Numbered from the stretch's first letter, positions 7,947 through 16,797 are shown. The stretch: 64,000 nucleotides of DNA from Variovorax beijingensis (GCF_003951285.1 NZ_RXFQ01000005.1:349967-413966), one strand, 5' to 3'. The notes: generated from the letters alone by a model not told the origin. A program made the numbers and translations.

Positions 7947-9598
7947 GACGGCAGCAGCGCGGCGAGCGTCTGCAGGGTGTCGGCTTCCGCCACCGGCTTG
8001 TCCTCGCGCCAGCGCAGCATGCGCGGAAAGCGCACCGCGATGCCGCTCTTGTGGCGCGCGCTGCGCGCAATGCCTTCGAAACCCAGCTCGAACACCAGCG
8101 TGGGCGCGACGCTCTTCACCGGACCGAAGCTCTCGACGGTGGTCTTGCGGATGATCGCGTCCACGCGCGCCATCTCGGCGTCGGTGAGGCCCGAATAGGC
8201 CTTGGCAAAGGGCACGAGCTTGCGGTCTTCCTGCTCGGGCGGACCGTCCCAGACGGCGAAGGTGTAGTCGCTGTAGAGGCTCGCGCGCCGGCCGTGGCCG
8301 CGCTGTGCGTAGACGAGCACGGCGTCGATGCTGAGCGGATCGATCTTCCACTTCCACCACACGCCCACGTCCTTGGTGCGGCCCACGCCGTACTGCGCGT
8401 CGCGGCGCTTGAGCATCATGCCCTCCACGCCCAGGCTGCGCGCCGCTTCGCGCTGGCGTGCGAAGTCGCTCCATTCGATGCCGGTGAGCATCGGGCTCGG
8501 CAGCAGCGACGGATGCTGCATGCGCGTGACGAGTTCGTCGAGCAGCAGCCGGCGCTCCGATTGAGGCAGCGCGCGCAGGTCGCGCCCTTCCCATTCGAGG
8601 ATGTCGTAGGCCAGCAGCACCACCGGGATCTCGCGCAGCAGCTTCGCGCCCAGCGTCTTGCGGCCGATGCGCTTCTGCAGCTCCGCGAAGGGCTGCACGC
8701 GGTCGTCGCGCCAGACGGCAATCTCGCCGTCGAGCACCGTGCCGTCGGGCAGCGCATCACCGAGCACGGCCAGCTCGGGAAAGCGCTCGGTCACCAGTTC
8801 CTCGCCGCGCGACCACAGCCAGCTGGCGCCCGCGCGCTTGACCAGCTGCGCGCGGATGCCGTCCCACTTCCATTCGACGATCCAGCCGGCCGGCGGGCCC
8901 AGCGCGGCATCGAACTGCTCGAGCGGCAGGTTGAAGGCATGCGCAAGAAAGAACGGGTACGGCTGCCCGCTGGTTTTTTGCACCTGCTCCGCGCCCGACT
9001 CCGGCGCGATCAGCGCGCGGTAGTCTTCCGCCCGCGGCCGGCCGCCGATGTGGGTGTAGCCCATGAGGCGCTGCGCCACGCGCTTGGGATCGATGCCGCC
9101 CACGCCCGCGAGCGCCTGCGTGACCTGCAGCTTCGACACGCCCACGCGGAAGGCGCCGGTGATGAGCTTGAAGTACACCAGCCGCTCTTCGGCCGCGAGC
9201 TGGCGCCACTGCGCGCGCAGCCGTGCGGGGAGCCCGTCGGGCGCTGCCTTGCCGGCCTCGCGCAGCGGCAGCAGGTGCTCCTCGACCCAGCGCGCCAGGC
9301 CGAGGTCGTGCGCCTCGGTGGGCGGCGGCAGCAGCAGCGCGATGGTTTCGGCCAGGTCGCCGACCGCCTCGTAGCTCTCGTCGAACAGCCATTCGGGCAG
9401 GCCCGCGGCCTCCTGCGCGAGCAGCCGCAGCAGCCTGGTGGGCACGAGCTGGCGCGGCTTGCCGCCGGCCAGGAAGTACACGGCCCAGGCCGCATCGGCC
9501 GGATCGGCCTCGCGCAGGTAGCGCTGCAGCGCGGCCTGCTTGGCAAGGCTCGAGGTGCTGGCGTCGAGCTCGCGGTAGAGCGCCGCGAAGTCCTTCAT
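7943..9598 (-). CDS. ATP-dependent DNA ligase of the Lhr/PdeM cluster
   Basis: A 551-residue ATP-dependent DNA ligase. The nucleotidyltransferase core holds motif I as [10 protein letters not shown] (Lys forms the ligase-AMP), then LDGEIAVW (motif IIIa/III region), [15 protein letters not shown] (motif IV region) and [17 protein letters not shown] (motif V). An N-terminal helical DNA-binding domain of about 200 residues precedes it. It should seal nicks using ATP during repair, beside the normal NAD-dependent ligase LigA. The stop overlaps the helicase start and the start overlaps the exonuclease stop, each by ATGA, so the three are translationally coupled. Its only Shine-Dalgarno match, AAGGAG at 9609-9614, lies ten bases upstream and inside a family A repeat arm. 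Confidence 0.93.
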   Translation of the reverse strand: MKDFAALYRELDASTSSLAKQAALQRYLREADPADAAWAVYFLAGGKPRQLVPTRLLRLLAQEAAGLPEWLFDESYEAVGDLAETIALLLPPPTEAHDLGLARWVEEHLLPLREAGKAAPDGLPARLRAQWRQLAAEERLVYFKLITGAFRVGVSKLQVTQALAGVGGIDPKRVAQRLMGYTHIGGRPRAEDYRALIAPESGAEQVQKTSGQPYPFFLAHAFNLPLEQFDAALGPPAGWIVEWKWDGIRAQLVKRAGASWLWSRGEELVTERFPELAVLGDALPDGTVLDGEIAVWRDDRVQPFAELQKRIGRKTLGAKLLREIPVVLLAYDILEWEGRDLRALPQSERRLLLDELVTRMQHPSLLPSPMLTGIEWSDFARQREAARSLGVEGMMLKRRDAQYGVGRTKDVGVWWKWKIDPLSIDAVLVYAQRGHGRRASLYSDYTFAVWDGPPEQEDRKLVPFAKAYSGLTDAEMARVDAIIRKTTVESFGPVKSVAPTLVFELGFEGIARSARHKSGIAVRFPRMLRWREDKPVAEADTLQTLAALLPS

Positions 9599-10695
9599 GG
9601 TCCGGTTGCTCCTTCCCCTTCCGGGGGAAGGCTGGGATGGGGGCCGGCAGGCGAGGGAGTTTCCTGGTCGTCCTCGTCGCCGTACTCGGTCCTGAAGCCC
9701 TGCGCCTCCAATCCGTTCTCGCTGAGCCAGCGCACCATCACCGCCACGCTGCCGTGGGTGACGAACACCCGGCAGGCCCCCGTGCCCGCGATGGCCTGCT
9801 GCAGGCCGGGCCAGTCGGCGTGGTCGGACATCACGAAGCCGCGGTCCACGCCGCGCCGGCGGCGCGTGCCGCGCAGCTGCATCCAGCCGCTCGCGAAGGC
9901 GTCGGCATGGTGGCCGAAGCGGCGCATCCATGGTGTTCCCTGGGCCGAGGGCGGCGCCAGCACCAGCGCCCGCTTGAGCAGCGCGGCATCGACACCCGCA
10001 TCGGTCACGCGCAGGGTCTGCGGCAAGGCCACGCCCGCGGCGCGGTACACGGCATTGAGCGGCTCCACGGCGCCGTGCACCACGATCGGCCCGATGGAGG
10101 CGTCCACGCCATGCAGGATGCGCTGCGCCTTGCCGAAGGCATAGCAGAACAGCACCGATGCGCGGCCGGCTTCGGCATTGGCGCGCCACCAGGCGTCGAT
10201 CTCGGCGAACAGGGCCGCCTGCGTGGGCCAGCGGTAGATCGGCAGGCCGAAGGTCGACTCGGTGATGAAGGTGTCGCAGGGCACCGGCTCGAAGGGCGCA
10301 CAGGTGCCGTCGGGCTCGGTCTTGTAGTCGCCCGAGGCCACCCACACGCGGCCGCCGTGTTCGAGCCGCACCTGCGCCGAGCCCAGCACGTGGCCGGCCG
10401 GATGCAGCGAGATGCGCACGCCGTGGTGCCCGATCGCCTCGCCGTACGGCAGCGTCTGCAGCGCGATGGCGTCGCCGAGGCGGGTGCGCAGCGTGCCGGC
10501 GCTGTCGGTGTGCGCGAGGTAGTGGCCGTGGCCGGCGCGCGCGTGGTCGGAATGCGCATGGGTGATGACGGCGCGCGCCACCGGCCGCCAGGGGTCGATG
10601 TAGAAGTCGCCCGGCGGGCAGTAGAGGCCCTCGGGCCGCGCCACCACGAGGTCGCCAGGGCGCAAGGCGGAACTGTGGGGCAGCGGCGCGGTCAT
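9595..10695 (-). CDS. Ligase-associated MBL-fold exonuclease
   Basis: A 366-residue metallo-beta-lactamase/beta-CASP protein of the ligase-associated exonuclease type. The metal motif THAHSDHARAGH is at about residues 45-56, followed by LHPAGHVLGSAQ, SGDYKTE, and the later MSDHADWPGL and FVTHG segments. The family is related to the SNM1/CPSF nucleases and is thought to trim DNA ends for the adjacent ligase. It is the first gene of the minus-strand set exonuclease-ligase-helicase. Its last 20 or so residues ([15 protein letters not shown]) come from a family A repeat arm, so the C-terminal tail is not conserved sequence. It diverges from the LysR gene at 10828, leaving 132 bases for two promoters. 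Confidence 0.9.
   Translation of the reverse strand: MTAPLPHSSALRPGDLVVARPEGLYCPPGDFYIDPWRPVARAVITHAHSDHARAGHGHYLAHTDSAGTLRTRLGDAIALQTLPYGEAIGHHGVRISLHPAGHVLGSAQVRLEHGGRVWVASGDYKTEPDGTCAPFEPVPCDTFITESTFGLPIYRWPTQAALFAEIDAWWRANAEAGRASVLFCYAFGKAQRILHGVDASIGPIVVHGAVEPLNAVYRAAGVALPQTLRVTDAGVDAALLKRALVLAPPSAQGTPWMRRFGHHADAFASGWMQLRGTRRRRGVDRGFVMSDHADWPGLQQAIAGTGACRVFVTHGSVAVMVRWLSENGLEAQGFRTEYGDEDDQETPSPAGPHPSLPPEGEGATGP
9608..9645. repeat. Single arm of family A repeat (copy 3)
   Basis: One arm only, nearly identical to 7803-7840 over its whole length (CTCCTTCCCC-TTCCGGGGGA pattern followed by AAGGCTGGGATGGGGG). It encodes the tail of the exonuclease and, read on the minus strand, its GAAGGAG end sits where the ligase ribosome binding site should be. 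Confidence 0.75.
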
Positions 10696-10827
10696 GGCCC
10701 GACATCGTAGGCCGGCGCGGCGCTCCGCGTGCCGAAGGCCGGGCGCAAAGCACTGTGGGCGGCGGCCTACGCTTGCTTCGCCGGCCCGGCCGCGCATGGG
10801 CCTGTGGAACAATCTTCGCAACCACCC

Positions 10828-11733
10828 ATGCTGCATCCGCCCCGCCACTTCGTCTACCTCGATGCCGTCGCGCGCGCGGGGTCGATCCGCAAGGCGGCCG
10901 AGAAGCTGCACGTGGCCTCGACGGCGCTCAACCGCAAGATCCTGGAGATCGAGTCCGACATCGGCACGCCGCTGTTCGAGCGCCTGCCGCGCGGCGTGCG
11001 CCTCACGGCAGCGGGCGAGGTGCTGATCACCGCGGTGCGGCGCAGCATGGCCGACATGCGCTCGGCCGAGTCGCAGATCGAGCAGCTGCGCGGGCTGGTG
11101 CGCGGCACGGTGCGCATCGGCTGCGCCGAATCGGTGGCGACCGACCTGATCCCCGGCACCATCGCGCACTACCAGCAGACGCACCCGGGCGTGCAGTTCC
11201 AGATCGTCTCGGGCGTGACGGGCAACCTGGCCGCGTCGCTGATGGCCGACGATGTCGAGCTGATCCTGGTGCACGACCCGCAGCCGTCGCAGACGCTGCG
11301 CGTGATCAGCGCGATCGCGCAGCCGCTGTGCGCGATGCTGCGGCCCGACCATCCGCTCGCGAAGCGCGCCACGCTGCGGCTGGCCGATTGCCAGAAGTAC
11401 ACCGTGGCGCTGGGCGACCGGTCGTTCGGCAGCCGCCGGCTGCTGGACGACGTGATGGCGCGCTCGCGCATCGCGCTGCAGGTCGCGCTGGAGGCCAGCA
11501 CCGTGCAGACGCTCAAGGAGTTCACGCGGCAGACGGGCGCGATCAGCTTCCAGTTCCAGATCGGCACGCTCAACGAGGTGCGGCGCGGCGAGCTGGTGTC
11601 GATCCCGCTGTCGGACCGGGCGCTGGCGCACAGCCAGCTGGTGCTGGCGGCGCGCGCCGGCCGCATGCTGCCGATCGCCACGCTGTCGTTCATGGAAACG
11701 CTGGTCAACCGGCTGGCGGCGCTGCCGGGCTGA
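10828..11733 (+). CDS. LysR-type regulator, likely controlling the N-heterocycle operon
   Basis: A 301-residue LysR-type transcription factor. The N-terminal winged helix-turn-helix covers about residues 5-65 (FVYLDAVARAGSIRKAAEKL, then STALNRKILEIESDIGTPLF, then the wing RLPRGVRLTAAG). The rest is a periplasmic-binding-like effector domain. The start ATG at 10828 places the usual short lead before the helix-turn-helix; an upstream in-frame start would add 33 unusual residues. It precedes the cyanuric acid hydrolase-family gene in the same direction, as opposed to the divergent layout often seen for LysR regulators. By analogy with AtzR of the cyanuric acid operon of Pseudomonas, its ligand may be the pathway substrate; this is inference. 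Confidence 0.9.
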   Translation: MLHPPRHFVYLDAVARAGSIRKAAEKLHVASTALNRKILEIESDIGTPLFERLPRGVRLTAAGEVLITAVRRSMADMRSAESQIEQLRGLVRGTVRIGCAESVATDLIPGTIAHYQQTHPGVQFQIVSGVTGNLAASLMADDVELILVHDPQPSQTLRVISAIAQPLCAMLRPDHPLAKRATLRLADCQKYTVALGDRSFGSRRLLDDVMARSRIALQVALEASTVQTLKEFTRQTGAISFQFQIGTLNEVRRGELVSIPLSDRALAHSQLVLAARAGRMLPIATLSFMETLVNRLAALPG

Positions 11734-11783
11734 GCAGCCCGCGGGCGCGCCGTTCAAGCGGCGAATCGCTCACTGCACACAAT

Positions 11784-11804
11784 TTGCGCTCGGTCCGAGC
11801 GAAA
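11784..11804. promoter_or_regulatory. Candidate operator: inverted repeat before the ring-opening hydrolase gene
   Basis: The sequence GCTCGG-T-CCGAGC (11788-11800) is a perfect palindrome around one central base, and flanking C/G (11787, 11801) and TT/AA (11784-11785, 11803-11804) pairs extend it. It is 65 bases upstream of the hydrolase start and 50 bases after the LysR stop. This is a plausible LysR-type site or a weak hairpin; no strong sigma-70 promoter could be placed beside it. Confidence 0.45.
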
Positions 11805-11868
11805 CATTGCGCTGGAAGTTTGCACCCCGGCTGCCCATACTGCGTTCATCTGTTGCACCGCAGCATCC

Positions 11869-13041
11869 ATGGACGCCCACACCCTCCTCCCCCCAGGCAT
11901 CGCGCCGACGCAGGCCGCCACGCGCCCGCGCCTGGCCGTGCACCGGCTGCCGATGGCGCATCCGGGCGACCTCTCGGCGCTCGCCGCGCTGTTCGACCAG
12001 GGCGCGATCGAGCCCGCGCAGGTGGTGGCCGTGATCGGCAAGACCGAAGGCAATGGCGGCGTCAACGACTTCACGCGCGGCTACTTCACGCAGACGCTGA
12101 TGAGCCTGCTGGCCGCGCGGCTGGGCCGGCCGGCCGCCGAACTGCTGCGCGAGCTGCCCTGCATCCTGTCGGGCGGCACCGAGGGTGTGCTGAGCCCGCA
12201 CTACGTGGTGTTCGCCCGCAGCGGGCGGCCCGCAGCGGATGCGGCCGCCGGGCCCGGTCCGGGCGCGCTCGCGATCGGCACGGCCGTCAGCGCGCCGCTG
12301 CCCGCGCAGCACGTCGGGCGCTGGGCGCAGGTGGCGTCGGTGGCCGGCGCGGTGCGCGAGGCGATGCGCGGCTCCGGCATCGCCCGCGCCGAGGACGTGG
12401 CCTTCGTGCAGGTCAAGTGCCCCTGCGTGACGGCCGCGCGCGCCCAGGCCGCCGCCGCGGCCGGCCACACGGTGCTGACCGCCGACTCGGGCCGCTCGAT
12501 GGCGGCGGCGCGTGCCGCCGGCGCCTTCGGCGTGGCGATCGCACTGGGCGAGCTGCCCGACGATCCGGCGCTGGAGGCCGCGATGCTGCTCGACTTCGAG
12601 CGCTTCTCCCGCCGCGCGAGCATTTCGTCGGGCGTCGAGGTCGAGGCCAACGAGGTGATCGTGCTCGGCCACAGCGCGGCATGGGAAGGCACGCTGCGCA
12701 TGGCCTGCGCACCGATGCGCGACGCGCTGGACATCGGCGCGGTGGCCGAGGCGCTGCGGCCGCTGGGCATGAACGCGGCGCCCCAGTTGAGCGCGGCCGA
12801 TGCGGCGCGGGTGGCGGCGGTGTTCGTCAAGTGCGAGCCCGACCGCCGCGGCCACGTGCGCGGCGCGCGCCACACCATGCTCGACGACACCGACATCAAT
12901 GCCCAGCGCCACATCCGCGGCGCGGTCGGCGGCATGGTGGCCGGCGTGCTGGGGGACGCGCGCATTTTCGTTTCCGGAGGCGCCGAGCACCAGGGACCGG
13001 ACGGCGGCGGACTGGTCGCGGTGATCGCGCACGCGGCATGA
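11869..13041 (+). CDS. Ring-opening amidohydrolase, cyanuric acid hydrolase/barbiturase family
   Basis: A 390-residue member of the cyanuric acid hydrolase (AtzD/TrzD) and barbiturase family. The family's three Ser-Lys pairs are visible: Lys58 in VIGKTEGNGG and Ser101 in ILSGGTEGV; the Lys of FVQVKCPCV with the Ser of ISSGVEVEANE; and the Lys of FVKCEPDRRG with the Ser of FVSGGAEHQGPDGGG. The VRGARHTMLDDTDIN segment also matches AtzD as I recall it. The enzyme opens a cyclic ureide or triazine ring by hydrolysis in the cytoplasm. It is about 20 residues longer than AtzD at the N-terminus and shorter than known barbiturases. No biuret or allophanate hydrolase gene is nearby; the neighbours are an FAD monooxygenase and a VOC protein, so the substrate may not be cyanuric acid. 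Confidence 0.88.
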   Translation: MDAHTLLPPGIAPTQAATRPRLAVHRLPMAHPGDLSALAALFDQGAIEPAQVVAVIGKTEGNGGVNDFTRGYFTQTLMSLLAARLGRPAAELLRELPCILSGGTEGVLSPHYVVFARSGRPAADAAAGPGPGALAIGTAVSAPLPAQHVGRWAQVASVAGAVREAMRGSGIARAEDVAFVQVKCPCVTAARAQAAAAAGHTVLTADSGRSMAAARAAGAFGVAIALGELPDDPALEAAMLLDFERFSRRASISSGVEVEANEVIVLGHSAAWEGTLRMACAPMRDALDIGAVAEALRPLGMNAAPQLSAADAARVAAVFVKCEPDRRGHVRGARHTMLDDTDINAQRHIRGAVGGMVAGVLGDARIFVSGGAEHQGPDGGGLVAVIAHAA

Positions 13042-13204
13042 CAGCACGCCCGCAACCCGATGCCGGCGCGGACTTGGTACGCATCCTGCAGGTGCCCGCA
13101 CCCACCATGCACGCCACCGGCCCCGCCTTCGAACAACGCCATTTCCGGCAACACCGGCGTCGCGCGCCTGCCGCGGCGGCGCCTCTCAGCGAGAGCCCAT
13201 CCGC

Positions 13205-14419
13205 ATGAAGATCGTGATCATCGGTGCCGGCGTGGCCGGCGCCATCCTGGCCCGCCGGCTCGCCGCGCTGCCCGGCGTCGAACTGCATTGCCTGGAGCGC
13301 GTCGGCCCCGACGACCACTCCGAGGCCGGCACCGGCCTGAACGTGGGCCCCAACGCGGTCAAGGCGCTGCGCCTGTGCGACGCGGCGCTGGCCGCCGAGG
13401 TCGAGGCCGCGAGCCTGCCGTGGCAGCACTGGCAGATCGCGCTGACCGACGGCACGGTGCTGTTCGACCTGCCGCTGTCGCAGGTGGCGGACAACCCCGG
13501 CATCCGCATCCGCTGGTCGGAGCTCTACCGCGTGCTGCGCGAAGGCGCGGGCGCGGCGATCCGGTATGGCTGCGAGATCGCGTCGATCGCCGCGGCCACG
13601 GGCGGCGGCGGGCGCACCGCCGTGCGCTACCTCCAGGGCGGCGTCGAGCACCGCATCGACGACATCGACCTGCTGGTCGGCGCGGACGGCCGCTATTCCG
13701 CCACCCGCGCCGCGTTCTCGGGCCTGCCCGAGCCGCGCCACGTGGGCGTGGCGATCCTGCGCACGCTGGTGCCCGACACCAGCGCCGGCCTGATCGACGA
13801 CTACGGCCAGTGGTTCAACGGCCCGCACCGGCTGCTGGCCTTCCGCGTGCCGCCGGGGCATGTCTACATCGCGGCGACCTACCCGGTCGAACCCGGCGCG
13901 CCGCTGCGCGACGAATGGAAGACCGAAGCCGCGATGCGCGCCACCTACCAGCCCGCGCAGGGTGCGCCGAGCGCGCAGGTGCAATGGCTGATGGACGCCA
14001 TGTGCGCAAACCTGCCGCACAGCCACTGGGCCCGCATGCAGGAATCGGACGTGCTGTTCGGCGAAGCCGATGCCGACGTGATGTACCTGGGCGACAGCGC
14101 CCACGGCATGGCACCCACGCTGGGCCAGGGCGCGACCCAGGCCATGGAGGACGCCTGCGCCGCCGCGCTGATCCTCGAGCGCGAGATCCGCGCCGGCCGC
14201 CGGGCGCCGCGCGGCTGGCTGGCGCTGGTGGACGCCGCGCGGCGCGAGCGCATCCGCTTCGCGATGGCGCTGTCGATCACCGCCACCGACACCATGCTGG
14301 CCGGCGCCGACCCGGTGGCCGGAACGCGCTGGAAGACCGGGCCCGCGTTCCTCGGCGACCTTTCCACGCTGTTCCGCGACGTGTCGCTGGGCCAGCACGA
14401 ACCGGTGCCTGCGCCATGA
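13205..14419 (+). CDS. FAD-dependent monooxygenase
   Basis: A 404-residue flavoprotein of the class A aromatic hydroxylase type (as 6-hydroxynicotinate, salicylate or urate hydroxylases). The N-terminal FAD-binding motif is IVIIGAGVAGAILARRLA (GxGxxG), the DG motif is LLVGADGRYSATR, and the GD motif is YLGDSAHGMAPTLGQGATQ. Such enzymes use NAD(P)H and O2 to hydroxylate an aromatic or heteroaromatic ring. It follows the ring-opening hydrolase after 163 bases with no gene and overlaps the VOC gene by four bases (ATGA). A reasonable inference is that it hydroxylates an N-heterocycle before ring opening. HpxO-like urate hydroxylase chemistry is one option, but no substrate is shown by the sequence. 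Confidence 0.88.
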   Translation: MKIVIIGAGVAGAILARRLAALPGVELHCLERVGPDDHSEAGTGLNVGPNAVKALRLCDAALAAEVEAASLPWQHWQIALTDGTVLFDLPLSQVADNPGIRIRWSELYRVLREGAGAAIRYGCEIASIAAATGGGGRTAVRYLQGGVEHRIDDIDLLVGADGRYSATRAAFSGLPEPRHVGVAILRTLVPDTSAGLIDDYGQWFNGPHRLLAFRVPPGHVYIAATYPVEPGAPLRDEWKTEAAMRATYQPAQGAPSAQVQWLMDAMCANLPHSHWARMQESDVLFGEADADVMYLGDSAHGMAPTLGQGATQAMEDACAAALILEREIRAGRRAPRGWLALVDAARRERIRFAMALSITATDTMLAGADPVAGTRWKTGPAFLGDLSTLFRDVSLGQHEPVPAP

Positions 14420-14961
14420 CAGCGACCAACGCCGCCATCACGCACGGCCTCTTCCATCTCGCGATCAAGACCGCCGACCTCGGCCGCACCCGCGCCTTCT
14501 GGACCGGCGTGATCGGCCTGCGCGAGATCGCGCGGCCCGACTTCGGCTACCCCGGCGCATGGCTGGCCTGCGGGCAGCCGGGCGGGCAGGCCATCATCCA
14601 CGTCTATGCCGGCGGCCCGGCGCTGGGTGCGGGCGGCCGGGTGCCGCACGGCAGCGGGGCCATCGACCACGTGTCGCTGGCCTGCTCGGGCTACCACGCG
14701 TACGTCGCGCGCTTTCGCGCCGCGGGGCTGGACTGGCGCGAATTCCTCGTGCCCGGCACCACGCTGTGGCAGCTGTTCGTCTACGACCCGAGCGGCGTGC
14801 AGCTCGAGCTCACCTTCGAAGGCGCGGTGGAAGACGGCGCGCCGCCCGACATGTCGGCCGCGCGCGTGTACCGCGCCGGCAGCTCCTTCTTCGATCCGCT
14901 TGCCTATCCCGCCCTGACCCCGCCACCCCGTTCCGGAGAACCCCACGATGCCACGCCCTGA
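14416..14961 (+). CDS. VOC-family (glyoxalase/dioxygenase-like) protein
   Basis: A 181-residue vicinal oxygen chelate protein. Candidate metal ligands are the His in LFHLAIKTADL, the His in AIDHVSLACS and the Glu in GVQLELTFEG, in the order expected for glyoxalase or extradiol-type folds. The family includes glyoxalases, dioxygenases and isomerases. The start overlaps the monooxygenase stop by four bases, and the end overlaps the next gene by 14 bases, so it is embedded in the operon. The last 30 or so residues (after SAARVYRAG) run past the VOC fold. It could process the ring-opened or hydroxylated product; that role is inferred only from its position. Confidence 0.82.
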   Translation: MTATNAAITHGLFHLAIKTADLGRTRAFWTGVIGLREIARPDFGYPGAWLACGQPGGQAIIHVYAGGPALGAGGRVPHGSGAIDHVSLACSGYHAYVARFRAAGLDWREFLVPGTTLWQLFVYDPSGVQLELTFEGAVEDGAPPDMSAARVYRAGSSFFDPLAYPALTPPPRSGEPHDATP

Positions 14962-15955
14962 GCTTTTCTTCGCCGCGCCCCTTCGTGCCACCGCCCGTCT
15001 TGCCGGCGCCGCGGCCTTCGTCCTCGCCGCGTTCGCGGTGCTGCCGGCCCAGGCGGCCGACAGGATCAAGGTCGGCGTGTTTCCCTCGAGCGCGGCGCTG
15101 CCGTTCTACGTGGCCGTGAACCGCGGCTACTTCAAGGAGGCCGACCTGGAGATCGAGGAGGTGCCCATGACCAGCCACCCGCTGACCGTGCAGGCGCTGG
15201 TGTCGAACGGCATCGACGCGGCGGTGAACCTGGTGACGCTCGAAGGCGCCAACATGGAATCGCGCCGGCCCAACACGCTGAAGTACATCTCGCTCAACGG
15301 GCAGAACGCGCAGCACGTGATCGAGCAGTTCGTCGTCAAGGCCGACAGCCCGGCGCGGACGCTGAAGGATTTCAGGAACGGCTTCAAGCTGTTCTCGGCG
15401 CCCGGCCCCGCCAACATCGGCGCGGCGCGCGCGGTGCTCAGGAAGGTGGGCCTGGCCGAGGGCAAGGACTTCACGATCCAGGAACAGCAGATCGGCGTGC
15501 ACCTGGGCGCGCTGCAGTCGGGCAACTTCGACGGCGGCTACACGCTCGAGCCCTCGGCCACCATCATGGTCGCGCAGAAGGTCGGCAAGCGCATCGAGGC
15601 CGGCGTGATCTCCACCTACCTGCTGGGCAACAAGAGCGCCTCGGCCTTCGCGGCCGGCGCCGTGATGTCGGGCAGGTTCATGGCCGACAAGCCCGACGTG
15701 GCCAGGCGCTTCGCCGCCGCGTGGGCGCGCGGCGTGAAGGAGGCACAGGCCGACAGCAGCGCGCGCGGCTACCTGGTGCAGGGCATGAAGGTGCCGCCCG
15801 AGCTGGCCGCCACCGTACCGCTGCCGCGCATCGTGATGGCCAGGGACATGACCCCCGCCGACGTGGGCGACTTCCAGAAGTTCCTCGACATCGGCACCGA
15901 GCTGGGCGTGGTCAAGGCAAGGATCGACGGCAAGGCACTGGTGCGGGCCTTCTGA
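14948..15955 (+). CDS. ABC transporter substrate-binding protein, NitT/TauT (NMT1/THI5-like)
   Basis: A 335-residue periplasmic binding protein. The signal peptide runs to about residue 37 (ending PAQAAD). The mature part begins RIKVGVFPSSAALPFYVAV and has the NMT1/THI5-like pattern NRGYFKEADLEIEEV. This family brings sulfonates, nitrate, taurine and pyrimidine- or riboflavin-like molecules to NitT/TauT importers. The ATG at 14948 overlaps the VOC gene by 14 bases, and the stop shares a base with the ATPase start (TGATG), so expression should be tightly linked to the enzymes. The receptor likely binds the same N-heterocycle that the operon degrades. Confidence 0.9.
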   Translation: MPRPELFFAAPLRATARLAGAAAFVLAAFAVLPAQAADRIKVGVFPSSAALPFYVAVNRGYFKEADLEIEEVPMTSHPLTVQALVSNGIDAAVNLVTLEGANMESRRPNTLKYISLNGQNAQHVIEQFVVKADSPARTLKDFRNGFKLFSAPGPANIGAARAVLRKVGLAEGKDFTIQEQQIGVHLGALQSGNFDGGYTLEPSATIMVAQKVGKRIEAGVISTYLLGNKSASAFAAGAVMSGRFMADKPDVARRFAAAWARGVKEAQADSSARGYLVQGMKVPPELAATVPLPRIVMARDMTPADVGDFQKFLDIGTELGVVKARIDGKALVRAF

Positions 15956-16797
15956 TGCGCACCATGAGCACCCATCTGCCGATCGGCACCGCCGCGCCCG
16001 GCGCCGCGGATGCCGGCGCCTCGCACCGCTGGTACCCGAAGGGCACGCACATCACGATCCGCGGGCTGACCAAGCGCTTCCAGGACGCGACCATCTACGA
16101 CAACTTCGACCTCGACATTCCGAAGGGGAAGATCGTGTCGGTATTCGGCCCCAACGGCTGCGGCAAGAGCACGCTGATCAACATGATCGCGGGCATCCTG
16201 CCGTGCGACAGCGGGCAGATCCTGTTCGAGGGCAAGGAAGCGCGCGAGACGCGCATCGGCTACGTGTTCCAGAACTACCGCGAGGCGGTGTTTCCGTGGC
16301 TGCGCGCGATCGACAACATCCGCTACCCGCTGCAGTACCTGAACCTGTCGAAGGCGCAGCAGCAGTCGCGCATGGACAGGCTGATGGAGAGCTTCGACGT
16401 CAAGCTCGACCTGCAGCGCTACCCCTACCAGATGTCGGGCGGCCAGCAGCAGCTGGTGTCGATCATGCGGGCGCTGGTGGTCGACCCCGAGGTGCTGTTC
16501 CTCGACGAGCCTTTCTCCGCGCTCGACTACGAGATGGTGATGTTCCTGCGCGAGCGGCTGCAGAAGGTGCTGGTCGAACGCCGGACCACCACCTTGCTGG
16601 TCTCGCACGACCTCGACGAGGCCGTGCTGCTGGCCGACGAGGTGCTGCTGCTGACCAAGCGGCCCACGCGCGTGGCCGAGAACCTGCCCTTCGACGTGGC
16701 GCGCCCGCGCACGGCCGACACCACGATCACGCCGGCCTTCATCGCCACCAAGACCCGCGCGCTGGACGTGTTCCAGCGGGAGGTGCGCAAGCCATGA
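15955..16797 (+). CDS. ABC transporter ATPase, NitT/TauT family
   Basis: A 280-residue ABC ATPase. Walker A is [10 protein letters not shown], the Q-loop is in [15 protein letters not shown], the signature is [17 protein letters not shown], Walker B is [12 protein letters not shown], and the H-loop is [11 protein letters not shown]. The pattern is that of SsuB/TauB-type subunits, which power uptake with a two-permease and one-receptor set. The first ATG (15955) touches the receptor stop; a second ATG at 15964 is equally possible and would shorten it by three residues. The stop overlaps the permease start by four bases. It works at the inner face of the cytoplasmic membrane. Confidence 0.93.
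   Translation: MRTMSTHLPIGTAAPGAADAGASHRWYPKGTHITIRGLTKRFQDATIYDNFDLDIPKGKIVSVFGPNGCGKSTLINMIAGILPCDSGQILFEGKEARETRIGYVFQNYREAVFPWLRAIDNIRYPLQYLNLSKAQQQSRMDRLMESFDVKLDLQRYPYQMSGGQQQLVSIMRALVVDPEVLFLDEPFSALDYEMVMFLRERLQKVLVERRTTTLLVSHDLDEAVLLADEVLLLTKRPTRVAENLPFDVARPRTADTTITPAFIATKTRALDVFQREVRKP

Noticed and set aside
10755..13208. A very long open frame (over 800 codons) overlapping the LysR and ring-opening hydrolase genes
   Set aside because: It is an out-of-frame shadow of two well-supported genes. High G+C makes long false frames common, and its translation is Arg/Ala/Gly-rich with no recognisable domain. The same applies to long antisense frames such as 255-1193 and 1725-3317.
14941..14960. 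A riboswitch before the NMT1/THI5-like receptor gene
   Set aside because: The gene starts inside the preceding coding sequence with a 14-base overlap, leaving no leader for a riboswitch.
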